Positions 19,479 to 30,533 of a stretch of 64,000 bases of DNA are shown here, piece after piece. Source of the DNA: Paenarthrobacter aurescens. GTDB lineage: Bacteria; Actinomycetota; Actinomycetes; Actinomycetales; Micrococcaceae. Where the stretch lies: positions 1-64,000 of the forward strand of contig NZ_CP157456.1 in the NCBI RefSeq assembly GCF_041549525.1, written 5' to 3'. The position numbers and the translations under genes were made by a program. How positions within the stretch are numbered: position 1 is the first letter of the stretch; each line of letters opens with the position of its first letter. The notes under the pieces are model-generated. The model saw only the letters and a program-made list of their open reading frames with translations, was not told the origin of the DNA and ran no database searches.

Positions 19479-19987
19479 CAGAAAAGCTTGCCCTCCCGCA
19501 CATCTGTAGGCTCTTCCAATTCCAAGAGGAAACGCTTGTTTGGAAGCCCACCTGCGTAACCGGTGAGTTGGCCGTTGCCCCCCACCACACGATGGCAGGG
19601 GATGACGATGCTGATGGGATTACGTCCGACGGCTGACCCCACCGCCTGCGCCAGATGACGATCTCCCAGCTCAGCAGCCAGCTCGCCGTAACTGACGGTT
19701 TCACCGAACGGAATACTTTTGAGCCGATCCCAGACTTTCTCTTGAAAGGGGTTGCCCATTGCTTCGAGCGGGAGCTCAAATGCTGTCCGATGACCAGCCA
19801 GATACTCGTTGAGCTCAGCCCGGGTTTGTGCAAACACGGGATCGTCTAAACCTGTGATGTCTCCGAAGTAGTCCGCCGGTGGCATATGCCAGTGGCCCTC
19901 ATAGAAGATGCCCGTGAGATATTCCCCGCGCGCAGTCAGCGTCAACTGCCCCAACGGGGAATCCAAGGTGGTGTGCCGGCTGCTCAT
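19478..19987 (-). CDS. ogt: Methylated-DNA--[protein]-cysteine S-methyltransferase (Ogt)
   Basis: A 169-aa O6-alkylguanine-DNA alkyltransferase that transfers alkyl groups to its own Cys131 in IPCHRVV. Family motifs are FQEKVWDRLKSIPFGETVSYGELA and GRNPISIVIPCHRVVGGNG in sequence. It is the conventional Ogt type, unlike the paralogue two genes downstream. It is the first gene of the overlapping ogt-sigma-adaC-alkB run, starting 45 bp after crgA on the same strand. Confidence 0.93.
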   Translation of the reverse strand: MSSRHTTLDSPLGQLTLTARGEYLTGIFYEGHWHMPPADYFGDITGLDDPVFAQTRAELNEYLAGHRTAFELPLEAMGNPFQEKVWDRLKSIPFGETVSYGELAAELGDRHLAQAVGSAVGRNPISIVIPCHRVVGGNGQLTGYAGGLPNKRFLLELEEPTDVREGKLF

Positions 19988-20007
19988 ATCCTGTAGACGT
20001 TTACGGG

Positions 20008-20033
20008 CACGGAAATGTGAGGTGCGGGATTCC
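20008..20033 (-). promoter_or_regulatory. Candidate ECF-type promoter of the alkylation-repair operon
   Basis: On the minus strand GGAAT (20029-20033) and CGTG (20008-20011) are 17 bp apart. This resembles the GGAAY-N16/18-CGTY pattern of ECF promoters and would start transcription about 12 nt before the ogt ATG. The match is short and could be chance. Confidence 0.3.
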
Positions 20034-20287
20034 TAGGAGCGCCAGCGGGTGGTCATGAGGAATCCGACGATCGCAATGCCGAAGCCGGCCACGATGTTCC
20101 ATGAGCCCCACTCGCGGATGGGAAGCTGCCCCTCGGTGATGTAGAAAGTGATGATCCAGATGAGTCCGAGGATCATCAGGCCGAACATGACCGCCTTGTA
20201 CCAAACCGGGTTGGGCTTGTACTGCTGAGCGGCGGAAGTCTGCTGGGCCTGACGGGCAGGCCGCTTGCGGGGCTTGGACTCTGGCAC
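20033..20287 (-). CDS. crgA: Cell division protein CrgA
   Basis: An 84-aa actinobacterial division protein that links FtsZ, FtsQ and PBPs at the septum. It has a basic N-terminus (PESKPRKRPARQAQQ), the conserved NPVWYKAVMFGLM start of TM1, a short external loop with the YITEGQLPI and GSWN conserved residues, and TM2 (NIVAGFGIAIVGFLMTTRW). GTG 20287 is chosen because AGGAGG lies just upstream. It is divergent from the sortase gene, as in other actinobacteria. Confidence 0.95.
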   Translation of the reverse strand: MPESKPRKRPARQAQQTSAAQQYKPNPVWYKAVMFGLMILGLIWIITFYITEGQLPIREWGSWNIVAGFGIAIVGFLMTTRWRS

Positions 20288-20458
20288 GGATCCTCCTGGC
20301 TGTTCGGTTAATACCCGTTTGCGCCAGCTTGATATCCTGCAGGAAGGAAATTTCCAGCGGTTAACGGCCACACGGCGTTCCGGGGTGGTTCTAGCTGTCA
20401 AGTCTAGCCGCAACCGGGAGCCCGCCTGTGCCGCCCGCGCCCTATGCAAGGAGACCCT

Positions 20459-21271
20459 GTGGCGCATCAGCAGCAGACGGCGGCTTCAGCCGTGCCGTCC
20501 GCCCGCCAGGGCCATGAACTGCGTCCACGCAAGCGTCTCCGGGCTTCCGATGTCATCCGCAAGATCAGTCAGATCCTGGGCGAACTTCTTATTACGGCAG
20601 GCATAGTTCTCCTCCTTTTTGTGGCCTGGGAGCTGTGGTGGACCAACGTGGAAGCCGACGCCAAGCAGACGGAAGCGGTCAAAAGCTTCGCTCAGGACTT
20701 CGCGGGCCCCATCACTCCGGCGGCACCTGCCGCTCCCGTGGACTACGGACCACCAGTGGTTACTCCCGCACCGGCCTACGCAGGAATGATAGGGATTATG
20801 TATATTCCGCGCTTCGGCCCGGACTACACACGCCCCATCATTGAAGGCACCGGCTCGGATGTTCTGGACACTCTGGGGCTGGGCCACTACGGAAGCACCA
20901 GCATGCCTGGTGCGCCGGGCAACTTCGCGGTAGCCGGCCACCGTCAAACCCACGGCGCCGTGCTGGACAACATCCACACCCTGGTTCCCGGTGACAAGAT
21001 CTACATCCAGACGGCAGACGGTTACTACACCTACGTTTTCCGCAACAACCAGATCGTCCTCCCGGACCGCACGGATGTTCTGATGCCCGTTCCCACCCAA
21101 GCGGGAGTCCAGCCCACGGAGAGTATCCTCACCATGACCAGTTGCAACCCGCGATTTGGGGCGCAGGAGCGGATCATTGCCTACTCAATGCTGGATAGTT
21201 GGCAACCCGCCTCAGCCGGGCCGCCGTCGGAAATTGCCGCGCAAGTAGCCCGGGCACACGGAAAGGGGTAA
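20459..21271 (+). CDS. Class E sortase
   Basis: A 270-aa membrane-anchored transpeptidase. It has a basic N-terminus, one transmembrane helix (LLITAGIVLLLFVAWELWW), a Pro/Ala linker, and the sortase fold with catalytic His161 (VAGHRQTHG), Cys229 (TMTSCNP) and Arg238 (AQERII). Class E sortases attach surface proteins to the wall in high-GC Gram-positives. GTG 20459 is chosen because AAGGAG lies five bases upstream; an in-frame ATG 15 nt earlier has no RBS. The small membrane gene starts three bases after its stop. Confidence 0.88.
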   Translation: MAHQQQTAASAVPSARQGHELRPRKRLRASDVIRKISQILGELLITAGIVLLLFVAWELWWTNVEADAKQTEAVKSFAQDFAGPITPAAPAAPVDYGPPVVTPAPAYAGMIGIMYIPRFGPDYTRPIIEGTGSDVLDTLGLGHYGSTSMPGAPGNFAVAGHRQTHGAVLDNIHTLVPGDKIYIQTADGYYTYVFRNNQIVLPDRTDVLMPVPTQAGVQPTESILTMTSCNPRFGAQERIIAYSMLDSWQPASAGPPSEIAAQVARAHGKG

Positions 21272-21274
21272 CGG

Positions 21275-21445
21275 ATGTACGCGTGGATCTTCCGCAATTT
21301 ACCTGGACCCCTGTGGGTACGGATCCTGATTTCCTTGGTACTTGTGGGCATCGCCCTGGTATTGATGGTGGAGTTTCTCTTTCCGTGGTTTTCCCAGTTC
21401 ACCACTTTGACCGACTCAACGATTGGTTTAGTGCAGCAGCCATGA
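21275..21445 (+). CDS. Small single-pass membrane protein between sortase and pabA
   Basis: A 56-aa protein starting MYAWIFRNLPGPLWVR, with one hydrophobic helix (ILISLVLVGIALVLMVEFLF) and a short tail ending TIGLVQQP. It starts three bases after the sortase stop (the AAAGGGG there can serve as RBS) and its stop overlaps the pabA ATG (ATGA). That tight fit supports translation. The position matches the small membrane protein between crgA and trpG/pabA in mycobacteria (Rv0012 position), though homology is not shown. Function is unknown. Confidence 0.8.
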   Translation: MYAWIFRNLPGPLWVRILISLVLVGIALVLMVEFLFPWFSQFTTLTDSTIGLVQQP

Positions 21446-22080
21446 GCACAAAGATTCTTGTAGTAGATAATTACGACAGCTTCGTCTACACCCTGGTTGG
21501 CTACCTCCAGGAACTTGGCGCCGAGACGACGGTTGTCCGCAACGACGACGTAACCCTTGCCGAGGCGATGGAACTCGCAGCGAGCCGGGACGGCGTCCTG
21601 GTCTCCCCCGGCCCGGGTACTCCGGCTGAGGCCGGCGTCTGCATAGAGCTCATCAAGTGGTGTGGCGAGGCCGCCAAGCCCATGTTTGGTGTCTGCCTTG
21701 GGCATCAGGCGCTTGCCGAGGCCTATGGCGGAGTTGTCACTCACGCGCCGGAACTCATGCATGGAAAGACCTCGCCGGTCAGCCACGAAGGCAAGAGCGT
21801 CTTCGCAGGCCTGCCATCGCCCGTCACTGCTACGCGCTACCACTCCCTCGCAGCGGTCCGCGACTCGATCCCGGACGTTCTGGAAATCACCGCCGAGACC
21901 ACCAACGGCGTAGTGATGGGCCTGCAGCACAAGACAGCACCCCTGTGCGGCGTCCAGTTCCACCCGGAATCGGTGCTCACTGAAGGCGGATATCAGATGC
22001 TGGGCAACTGGTTGGAATCCCTGGGCATGACCGGCGCGGCCGAACGAGCCTCGAAGTTGAGCCCGCTGATCAAGCAGTAG
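21442..22080 (+). CDS. pabA: Anthranilate/aminodeoxychorismate synthase component II (glutamine amidotransferase)
   Basis: This 212-aa class I glutamine amidotransferase releases ammonia for aminodeoxychorismate (folate) or anthranilate (tryptophan) synthesis. It has DNYDSFVYTL, the oxyanion motif SPGPGTP, the nucleophile cysteine in FGVCLGHQA and the catalytic His-Glu in FHPES. The frame is open further upstream, but ATG 21442 gives the standard N-terminus and overlaps the small membrane gene. Component I is not nearby, so pabA or trpG cannot be decided. Confidence 0.9.
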   Translation: MSTKILVVDNYDSFVYTLVGYLQELGAETTVVRNDDVTLAEAMELAASRDGVLVSPGPGTPAEAGVCIELIKWCGEAAKPMFGVCLGHQALAEAYGGVVTHAPELMHGKTSPVSHEGKSVFAGLPSPVTATRYHSLAAVRDSIPDVLEITAETTNGVVMGLQHKTAPLCGVQFHPESVLTEGGYQMLGNWLESLGMTGAAERASKLSPLIKQ

Positions 22081-22091
22081 CCAAAGCAACG

Positions 22092-22184
22092 GGCGTCGGT
22101 CGCGGGCCGGTGACCGGAAGCGTGCGTCTAAGCGAGGAACGAGCGAGCACGCGGAGGTCAGCGGACGCGGCAGACGCAGACGCC
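22092..22184. repeat. Structured intergenic element between pabA and pknB
   Basis: The gap between two convergent genes holds several nested inverted pairs: GGCGTC (22092) with GACGCC (22179), CGTGC (22121) with GCACG (22147), and GCGTCT (22124) with AGACGC (22172). There is no T-run typical of a terminator. It could be a bidirectional terminator or an interspersed repeat. Confidence 0.45.
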
Positions 22185-22185
22185 G

Positions 22186-24045
22186 TTACTTTTTGGTTGG
22201 CGTGGGCTTCGGCGTCGGATTCTCAGTCTCCGTAGGCGTTGGCGTGGGAGTAGGTGTGGGCGGAGGAGCCGGGGCCTTGGCTACGGTAACGGTGATGACC
22301 TTGCCCTGAGCCACCTCAGTGTTGAAAGCATCGCTCTGAGCCGTCACAGTGCCCGCAGCAACTTGCGAGTTCTCCTGCTCCACAATTGAGATGGTGAGGC
22401 CGTTGGCCTTGAGCGCGGCTTCCGCTTCCATCACCGGCAAAGCGATCAGCTGGGGCATGAGGACCTTGCCGGTGGAGACCTGCAGTTCCACTTTGCTTTC
22501 CACAGCAATCGCCCCACCGGGCGCGGGGGCCGTGCTGATCACTACATTCGCAGGGACGGTGGGACTGTGGGTCAGGACAGTCACGATTTCTCCGGTGATG
22601 CCGAGCCTGCGCAAAGCTTCACGTGCATCGGGCTCAGTACGGCCGGCAATGTCCGCTGGAATGGATACTGAGCTTGGCCCGCTGGATATCTTGAGGACAA
22701 CTTCAGCATCTTGTTCCAGCAACGCCCCGGTAATGGGCGATGTGCCAATGGTCATGTCCTTTGCCACGGTATCGCTGGGCTCACGGACGGACTTGGGCTT
22801 GAGTTTGGCCGAGTACAGTTCCTGAAGCGCCTGGCTTTCGGACATGTTGGTCACTGACGGCACCGCGATCTTCGCGGGCGGCGGCGGTTGCATGTTCATG
22901 AGGCTGTAAAGCCAGAAGCCGCCGCCTGCCAGCACAAAAATGGTGAAGATCACCAGAGTGGCAACCCAAGCACGACGCCGGGACTTCTGGTTGGCCGGCA
23001 GCTCACGTTCCGGTGGGAGGCCCAAGGGAAGGGGTTCTTCCTGGGGGTGCTCAACGGGTTCGTCTTTAAACTGATCAGCGTCAAGGAAGCCCACGGCCGT
23101 GGTGCTCAAGAGTTCGGTTGCCGGGTCTTCCGGTTCCACGAGGTCGTTGGGGTCCGTGGGGGCTTCGCTGGCTGCTACGGCGGGTACTGGGATGCCGTTG
23201 CTGGCTGCACGGAGGGCACGGCGGAAGGCGGCAGCGTCCTGGAAACGGTCCGTGCGGCTCTTCTGCAGCGCCTTTACCAGAACCGAGTCCAGCGCTTCAG
23301 AGACCTCCGGGTTGTGCGCACTGGCCAGATCCGGGGTCTCACGAACGTGCTGGTAGGCCACTGATACGGGGCTGTCGCCGACGAACGGTGGACGGCTGGT
23401 CAACAGCTCGAACAGCAGGCAACCAGCTGAGTAGAGGTCGCTGCGCGCATCCACCGTTTCGCCCCGGGCTTGCTCCGGCGAAAGGTATTGGGCAGTTCCC
23501 ACCACGGCCTGGGTCTGAGTCATGGTGGCCGCGGAATCGGCCATGGCACGGGCAATGCCGAAGTCCATGACCTTCACGTCCCCGGTATCGGCACAGACCA
23601 TCACATTGGCCGGTTTGATATCGCGGTGGACGATGCCTGCTCGGTGGCTGTACTCAAGAGCACCCAGAACACCCAGGGTGAATCCGACGGAGCTCTCTAC
23701 ATCAAGCTCGTTGGCCTTGATCATGTCCCGCAGGGTTCGTCCGGCCACGTACTCCATCACGATGTACGGGACGCGCACGTCCTCGCCAGGGCCTCCCGGA
23801 ACCGAGTACTCCCCGGTGTCGAAGATGGCCACGATGGATGGGTGGTTCAACGCCGCGACAGCCTGGGCCTCACGTTTGAAGCGGGCCTGGAATTGGGGAT
23901 CGCGTGCGAGGTCTGCGCGCAGAACCTTCACGGCGATGGTCCGTCCCAGCAGGGTGTCCGTGCCCCTGTAGACGTCCGCCATGCCGCCACGACCGATCAA
24001 CTCGCCAAGTTCATAGCGGGAGTTGAGGATGCGCTGGGAGGACAC
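22186..24045 (-). CDS. pknB: Serine/threonine protein kinase PknB with PASTA domains
   Basis: A 619-aa receptor kinase. The kinase domain (residues 10-280) has GRGGMADVY, Lys40, HRDIKPAN (Asp142), DFG (161-163) and an activation loop TMTQTQAVVGTAQYLSPEQ. A juxtamembrane linker and one helix follow (359-382). Three PASTA repeats (about 393-595) bind peptidoglycan fragments, and the tail is a PT repeat. GTG 24045 is chosen because GAGAGGAGAG lies seven bases upstream; an in-frame ATG at 24093 is possible. It is the last gene of the fhaA-pstP-rodA-pbpA-pknA-pknB operon. Confidence 0.93.
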   Translation of the reverse strand: MSSQRILNSRYELGELIGRGGMADVYRGTDTLLGRTIAVKVLRADLARDPQFQARFKREAQAVAALNHPSIVAIFDTGEYSVPGGPGEDVRVPYIVMEYVAGRTLRDMIKANELDVESSVGFTLGVLGALEYSHRAGIVHRDIKPANVMVCADTGDVKVMDFGIARAMADSAATMTQTQAVVGTAQYLSPEQARGETVDARSDLYSAGCLLFELLTSRPPFVGDSPVSVAYQHVRETPDLASAHNPEVSEALDSVLVKALQKSRTDRFQDAAAFRRALRAASNGIPVPAVAASEAPTDPNDLVEPEDPATELLSTTAVGFLDADQFKDEPVEHPQEEPLPLGLPPERELPANQKSRRRAWVATLVIFTIFVLAGGGFWLYSLMNMQPPPPAKIAVPSVTNMSESQALQELYSAKLKPKSVREPSDTVAKDMTIGTSPITGALLEQDAEVVLKISSGPSSVSIPADIAGRTEPDAREALRRLGITGEIVTVLTHSPTVPANVVISTAPAPGGAIAVESKVELQVSTGKVLMPQLIALPVMEAEAALKANGLTISIVEQENSQVAAGTVTAQSDAFNTEVAQGKVITVTVAKAPAPPPTPTPTPTPTETENPTPKPTPTKK

Positions 24046-24101
24046 AGGTGTGCTCTCCTCTCGGTGCGCAGGACCTGGACGTGGCGTTGACATGGCTTAA
24101 C

Positions 24102-25943
24102 TTAGCTTCTCGGGCTGCCGGAGCCGCTGGGCGTGGGCCTGGTGGTTTCAGGCTCGGTGGGCACCAGAGCCTTGGACAGGTAGTACGTGACTGTTGAGCC
24201 AGCTGCTACCTGGGTTCCGGCTGCAGGCGAGGAACGGACAAACGTTCCCGGCTGCTGGCCAATGGCGCCGTTAACGGGTTCTCCAGCTACCCACTGCAGT
24301 CCGGCTCCTTCAATGGCTTGCCGAACCTGGGCTTCGTCCACTCCTGGCGCAATGCCGGGTACAGCCACCAATTCCGGGCCCTTGGAGTAGGTCACGGTGA
24401 TGGTTTGCCCCGGGTCCACGGGACCTGTGGGGTTCAGGCTGATGACGATTCCCGCGGGAGCCGTGGCATCGAAGACTTCCTGACCGTTCACACCAAGACC
24501 CAACGCGCGAAGCTGCCCACTGACCGTCTGGAAAGGCTGGCCCTGGTACTGCTCCGGGATGACGTTGATCTTCTGGGGCTGCGACTGAGTGGGCTGCGGC
24601 GCTTCGCTTGTCTCCGTGGGCCTGGGCGTGGGAGTAGCCGAGGTAGAGGTAGGGCTGGCACTCCGGCTGGTGCTGGTGGTGGTGGACTCACTGGGTGCCG
24701 GGCTCGGGGAGAAGAATCCCGACTGCGAGATCAAGAACCCAACCAACGCGAACAGGACCAGCAGGATCAGTGCAACAAGGGGCCAGGTCCATGGGCTGCG
24801 CTTCTTGCGCTCCGGCTCTGCGTCGTCAAAGTTATCTTCTTCGGTGTAAACCACTTCGTCGTCGTTGAGCTGACGCTCAGCCTCCAGCGCGTTCGCACGC
24901 GTCAGAGGGTTGTCCGAAGACGCTGCGGCGGCGCCAACAGCAGCTCCGGCAGCGCCGGCGCCCAGAACTGGAAGTGCGGAGGTCGCCGTCGTCGACTGCT
25001 CCTTGCCGTAAGGCGAGGTGACGACGCCGGTGGGAGCCGTTGCGGTGTCCACCGGTGCCGTGATGGGTCCGGTAGTGGATTCGAACAGCAGCATGCCGGG
25101 TACGGCGGCGTGAGCGGTGGCAATGTCACCATTGCGGATTGCTTCCGCGGCTTCGGCCAGCTTGATGGCGTTGGCCGGGCGGTTCTTGGGATCCTTGGCC
25201 AGCATGGACATCAGCAGGGCACGAACCGGAGTAGGCAGTGTCTCCGGAAGGGGCGGCGGTGCATCATTGACCTGGGCCAGGGCAATGGCAATCTGCGATT
25301 CGCCCGAGAACGGACGGTGCCCCGTGAGGCATTCGTAGCCGATGACACCCAGGGAGTAGATGTCCGAAGAGCCTGTGGCCGTCTGGCCGGTTGCCTGCTC
25401 GGGGGCCAAGTACTGGGCGGTGCCCATCACCTGGCCGGTCTGAGTCAGCGGAACCTGGTCAGCCAGGCGGGCGATCCCGAAGTCGGTGACCTTGACGCGG
25501 TTGTCCGGAGTGATCAGCAGGTTTCCCGGCTTGATATCGCGGTGGACCAGACCCTGCGCGTGTGCAACGGCCAAAGCGCGTGCTGTCTGGGAAATGATGG
25601 AGAGCGTCATGTCCGGCGACAGCACCTGCTCGCGCTCGAGGATGCCGCTCAGCGGGTGCCCGGGCACAAGTTCCATCACCAGATAAGCCGAACCGGCTTC
25701 CTCGCCGTAATCGAAGACGTTGGCGATGCCCACGTGGTTGAGGAGGGCGGTGTGACGCGCCTCGGCACGGAAGCGCTGGAGGAAACCGGGGTCACCCGTG
25801 TATTCCTCCTTGAGCACCTTGATGGCAACGATCCGGCCAAGGATCTGGTCCTTGGCCTTCCAGACCTCGCCCATGCCGCCAATCGCAATGCGACTGGTCA
25901 GCTGGAACCTGCCGCCGAGTGTGATTCCCGAAGTAGGCCTCAC
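24102..25943 (-). CDS. pknA: Serine/threonine protein kinase PknA-type with PASTA domains
   Basis: A 613-aa membrane kinase. The catalytic domain has IGGMGEVW, Lys42, HRDIKPGN (Asp136) and TDFGIARL. A linker rich in Ala/Thr/Pro, one transmembrane helix ([19 protein letters not shown]) and a Ser/Thr/Pro external stalk follow. Two PASTA-like repeats end the protein ([18 protein letters not shown] and [21 protein letters not shown]). Mycobacterial PknA lacks PASTA domains, so both kinases here could sense the wall. The GTG start overlaps the pbpA stop (GTGA). Confidence 0.9.
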   Translation of the reverse strand: MRPTSGITLGGRFQLTSRIAIGGMGEVWKAKDQILGRIVAIKVLKEEYTGDPGFLQRFRAEARHTALLNHVGIANVFDYGEEAGSAYLVMELVPGHPLSGILEREQVLSPDMTLSIISQTARALAVAHAQGLVHRDIKPGNLLITPDNRVKVTDFGIARLADQVPLTQTGQVMGTAQYLAPEQATGQTATGSSDIYSLGVIGYECLTGHRPFSGESQIAIALAQVNDAPPPLPETLPTPVRALLMSMLAKDPKNRPANAIKLAEAAEAIRNGDIATAHAAVPGMLLFESTTGPITAPVDTATAPTGVVTSPYGKEQSTTATSALPVLGAGAAGAAVGAAAASSDNPLTRANALEAERQLNDDEVVYTEEDNFDDAEPERKKRSPWTWPLVALILLVLFALVGFLISQSGFFSPSPAPSESTTTSTSRSASPTSTSATPTPRPTETSEAPQPTQSQPQKINVIPEQYQGQPFQTVSGQLRALGLGVNGQEVFDATAPAGIVISLNPTGPVDPGQTITVTYSKGPELVAVPGIAPGVDEAQVRQAIEGAGLQWVAGEPVNGAIGQQPGTFVRSSPAAGTQVAAGSTVTYYLSKALVPTEPETTRPTPSGSGSPRS

Positions 25944-27397
25944 TTATTCAACACCGCCTCAAAAATCTTCTTTGCGTTCGGACTGGTTAGCTGGGCCCCG
26001 GTTAGCACGTCCACACTCTCCATGACAATGGTGACGGCTACTTGTGGGTCGTTTGCCGGGGCGAACCCGGTAAACCATGAATTGTTCAAACCTGAATCGC
26101 CGAGCTCGGCGGTGCCCGTTTTACCGGCCACCTTGACGCCGGGAACGGCTGCACCCCTGGCAATGCCATTGTCCACAGCACTGGTCATCCACTCAGTGAT
26201 CTGGTTTGCGATGGGCTGCGTGGTGCTGGTGCGGAGCGTCTCAGGCTTGGGCTCATTGATGACGCGGAGATCCGGCGCGCGGACGGCCTCAACCAGGTTG
26301 GGTTTCATCTGTACCCCACCGTTGGCGATGGCCGCCGTCATCGTGTTGATCTGAAGCGGCGTGGCCTTGACGTCGCGCTGACCCACAGAGGACTGGGCCA
26401 ACTGCGCCTGGTCCAGGTCTTCCGGGAAGACGCTGGTGGCAGACGGAAGGTTGAGCTGATTTCCGAAGTCCTGCCCGAAACCAAATTTTTGAGCCTGTTC
26501 CCGAATGGCGTCCTGGCCGAGGTCAAGTGCGATGCTCGCAAAGGGCGTGTTGCACGACTGCTCCAAGGCAAAGGCGAACGACGCCGTCTCGCGGACGTTG
26601 CAGTTACCGCCGGCGTAGTTGGGCAAGCTGGCACTTGATCCGGGCAAAGGCAGGCTGCTGGGGTTGGGCAGCTCACTGTCCTTGTTGTACTTGCCTGAGT
26701 TCAACGCAGCAGCGGTGTCAATCAGTTTGAACACCGAGCCGGGAGAGAGCAGGTTGCCCGTGGGACCGCTGACGCTTTGGTTGAGATTGATGCCGGGAAT
26801 CTCCAGCAGCTGAGCGTAATTCGCGTCTGCCGTGGTTTTGTCATGGGTGGCAATCAGGTTGGGATCGTACGTCGGCTTGGAAGCCATGGCCAGGATGGCA
26901 CCCGTCTTGGGGTTGGTCACCACAATGGAGCCTCGCTGGCCTTCAGGAATGAGGTCCATGGCCAACTGCTGGAGGGCAGGGTCCAAGGTCAATTCCACGG
27001 AGGCGCCCTTGGGCTCCTTACCAAGGAACATCTGACTCATGCGATCCAGGAACAGCTGATCGGAATTACCTGCCAGGGTTTCGCCCATGGACTGTTCCAG
27101 GCCACTGGAGCCGAAGAACTTGGAGAAGTATCCCGTGATTCCTGCGTACAGCTCCGGCTGGTTGTACTTGCGCTGGAAGGCGCAGGACTCAGTTCCGGGC
27201 ACCGACTCAACCACGGGCTTGCCGGCCACAATGATGGAGCCGCGCTCGTTGCAGAAGGACGCCAACACTGCGCGCTGGTTCCAGGGGTTGGCATTGAGGT
27301 CATCGGCGCCAATCACCTGAACGTAACTGATGGCGCCGAAGATCAACGCGAACATGGCGACGGCAGCCATCCAGCTGCTGCGAATAGCCTGGTTCAT
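25940..27397 (-). CDS. pbpA: Penicillin-binding protein 2 family transpeptidase PbpA
   Basis: A 485-aa class B PBP that cross-links peptidoglycan. It has a membrane anchor (residues 9-28), a dimerisation region, and transpeptidase motifs SVFK (Ser221-Lys224), SCN (281-283) and KTG (426-428). It follows rodA with a four-base ATGA overlap, pairing it with its SEDS glycosyltransferase. The short N-terminal module is typical of actinobacterial PbpA in this operon. Confidence 0.94.
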   Translation of the reverse strand: MNQAIRSSWMAAVAMFALIFGAISYVQVIGADDLNANPWNQRAVLASFCNERGSIIVAGKPVVESVPGTESCAFQRKYNQPELYAGITGYFSKFFGSSGLEQSMGETLAGNSDQLFLDRMSQMFLGKEPKGASVELTLDPALQQLAMDLIPEGQRGSIVVTNPKTGAILAMASKPTYDPNLIATHDKTTADANYAQLLEIPGINLNQSVSGPTGNLLSPGSVFKLIDTAAALNSGKYNKDSELPNPSSLPLPGSSASLPNYAGGNCNVRETASFAFALEQSCNTPFASIALDLGQDAIREQAQKFGFGQDFGNQLNLPSATSVFPEDLDQAQLAQSSVGQRDVKATPLQINTMTAAIANGGVQMKPNLVEAVRAPDLRVINEPKPETLRTSTTQPIANQITEWMTSAVDNGIARGAAVPGVKVAGKTGTAELGDSGLNNSWFTGFAPANDPQVAVTIVMESVDVLTGAQLTSPNAKKIFEAVLNK

Positions 27398-28820
27398 TGT
27401 TGCTTCACCGCCTCTGTTGGTGCGCTGGGTGTCTGTCCTGTTGCCGGTTTACGGGTGTCCGGCGTGCTGCTGCTTGCCGGCGGTTTGTTGACCATGGGGG
27501 TGGTGTCCACCGGGCCACGGGCCGTGTTGGAAATCATGAGCAGCAGGCCAACGATGATCCAGTTGGCCAGAAGCGAAGAACCGCCGGCAGCGAGGAACGG
27601 AGTGGTGAGGCCGGTCAACGGGATGAGCCGTGTGACGCCACCAATCACTACGAAGCACTGCAGGGCGATGGCAAAGGACAAGCCGCAGGCAAGGAGCTTT
27701 CCAAAAGCATCCCGGGTACCCAAAGCTGCGCGGAAGCCACGGGTAAAGAGCAGCATGTAAAGCATCACCACGGCGAAGAGGCCAATCAAGCCGAGCTCTT
27801 CACCAATGAGGGCCACAATCATGTCGCTGTTGGCGAAAGGCACCAGGTCCGGCCTGCCTTCGCCGAGGCCGGTACCAACCAGCCCGCCGTCGGCCATGCC
27901 GAACAAGCCCTCCACGATCTGCCCGCTACCGCCAGGAGACCTGCCGAAGACCTCCGGCGTGAAGGCATTGATCCAGCTATCGATCCGGAAGGCAACGTGG
28001 GAGAAGATCTGGGAGGCGATGAAGCCGCCGCCCAGAATAAGGAGCAGGCCAATGACCACCCAGGAGATCCGGCTGGTGGCCACGTAAATCATCACGATGA
28101 ACAGGCCGAAGAAGAGGATGGAGGATCCGAGGTCGCGCTGGAACACGAGCACGCCAATGCTCACCAGCCAGGCGGTGATCATGGGCCCCAGGTCCTTGAA
28201 CCGCGGGAACTGCATGGGCCCGATCTTCCGCCCCGCCAAGAGGATGAGATCCCTGTTGGAGGAAAGATACCCTGCGAAGAATATGGCCAGGGTAATCTTG
28301 GCGATTTCACCGGGCTGGAACGTCATGGGTCCCACCCGGATCCACACGCGGGCACCTAGGATTTCGCCCGCCGAGATTCCCGGGATCAAAGGAAGGACCA
28401 GCAGGAAAGCACTGACCGCCAAGGAGATATAGGTGAAACGGCGCAGGATCCGGTGATCCTTGAGGAACCAGATCACGGCAATGGAGACTGCCATGGCAAT
28501 GAGTGTCCAACGGAGCTGGTTGTTGCCAGTGTCGTCCGCGGGACCGTCCATCCGGTGAATCAAGGCCAGGCCGAGCCCGTTAAGCGCTACCACTATAGGA
28601 AGTATTACCGGATCCGCATACTTCGCACGGAGTCGCAGGACAATGTGGAATGCGAATGCTGCAACCGCCAAGAGGCTGGACTGGAACCAGAAATCGCTGT
28701 CCAGCCCGACTTCTGAGTTGATGCTCACCAAGGCGCTGGCACCGATTCCAACGGAAAGGGCCAGGACAATCAGCACCAGCTCTACGTTGCGGCGGGGTTT
28801 GGGGGCTGTCTCAGTCTGAA

Positions 28821-28824
<4 letters not shown>
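27394..28824 (-). CDS. rodA: SEDS family peptidoglycan glycosyltransferase RodA/FtsW
   Basis: A 476-aa polytopic membrane protein with about 11-12 helices, a SEDS polymerase that adds lipid II to growing glycan strands. It shows characteristic blocks such as GARVWIRVGPMTFQPGEIAKI, VFQRDLGSSILFFGLF and the GGSSLLANW motif near the end. The C-terminal tail is Pro/Thr-rich and cytoplasmic. It overlaps pbpA and pstP by ATGA on each side, so synthesis is translationally coupled. Confidence 0.94.
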
Positions 28825-30530
<1,706 letters not shown>

Positions 30531-30533
30531 GGA

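Noticed and set aside
24318..26354. 678-codon open frame antisense to pknA and pbpA
   Set aside because: It crosses a gene boundary between two clear genes and is Gly/Arg-rich; a shadow frame.
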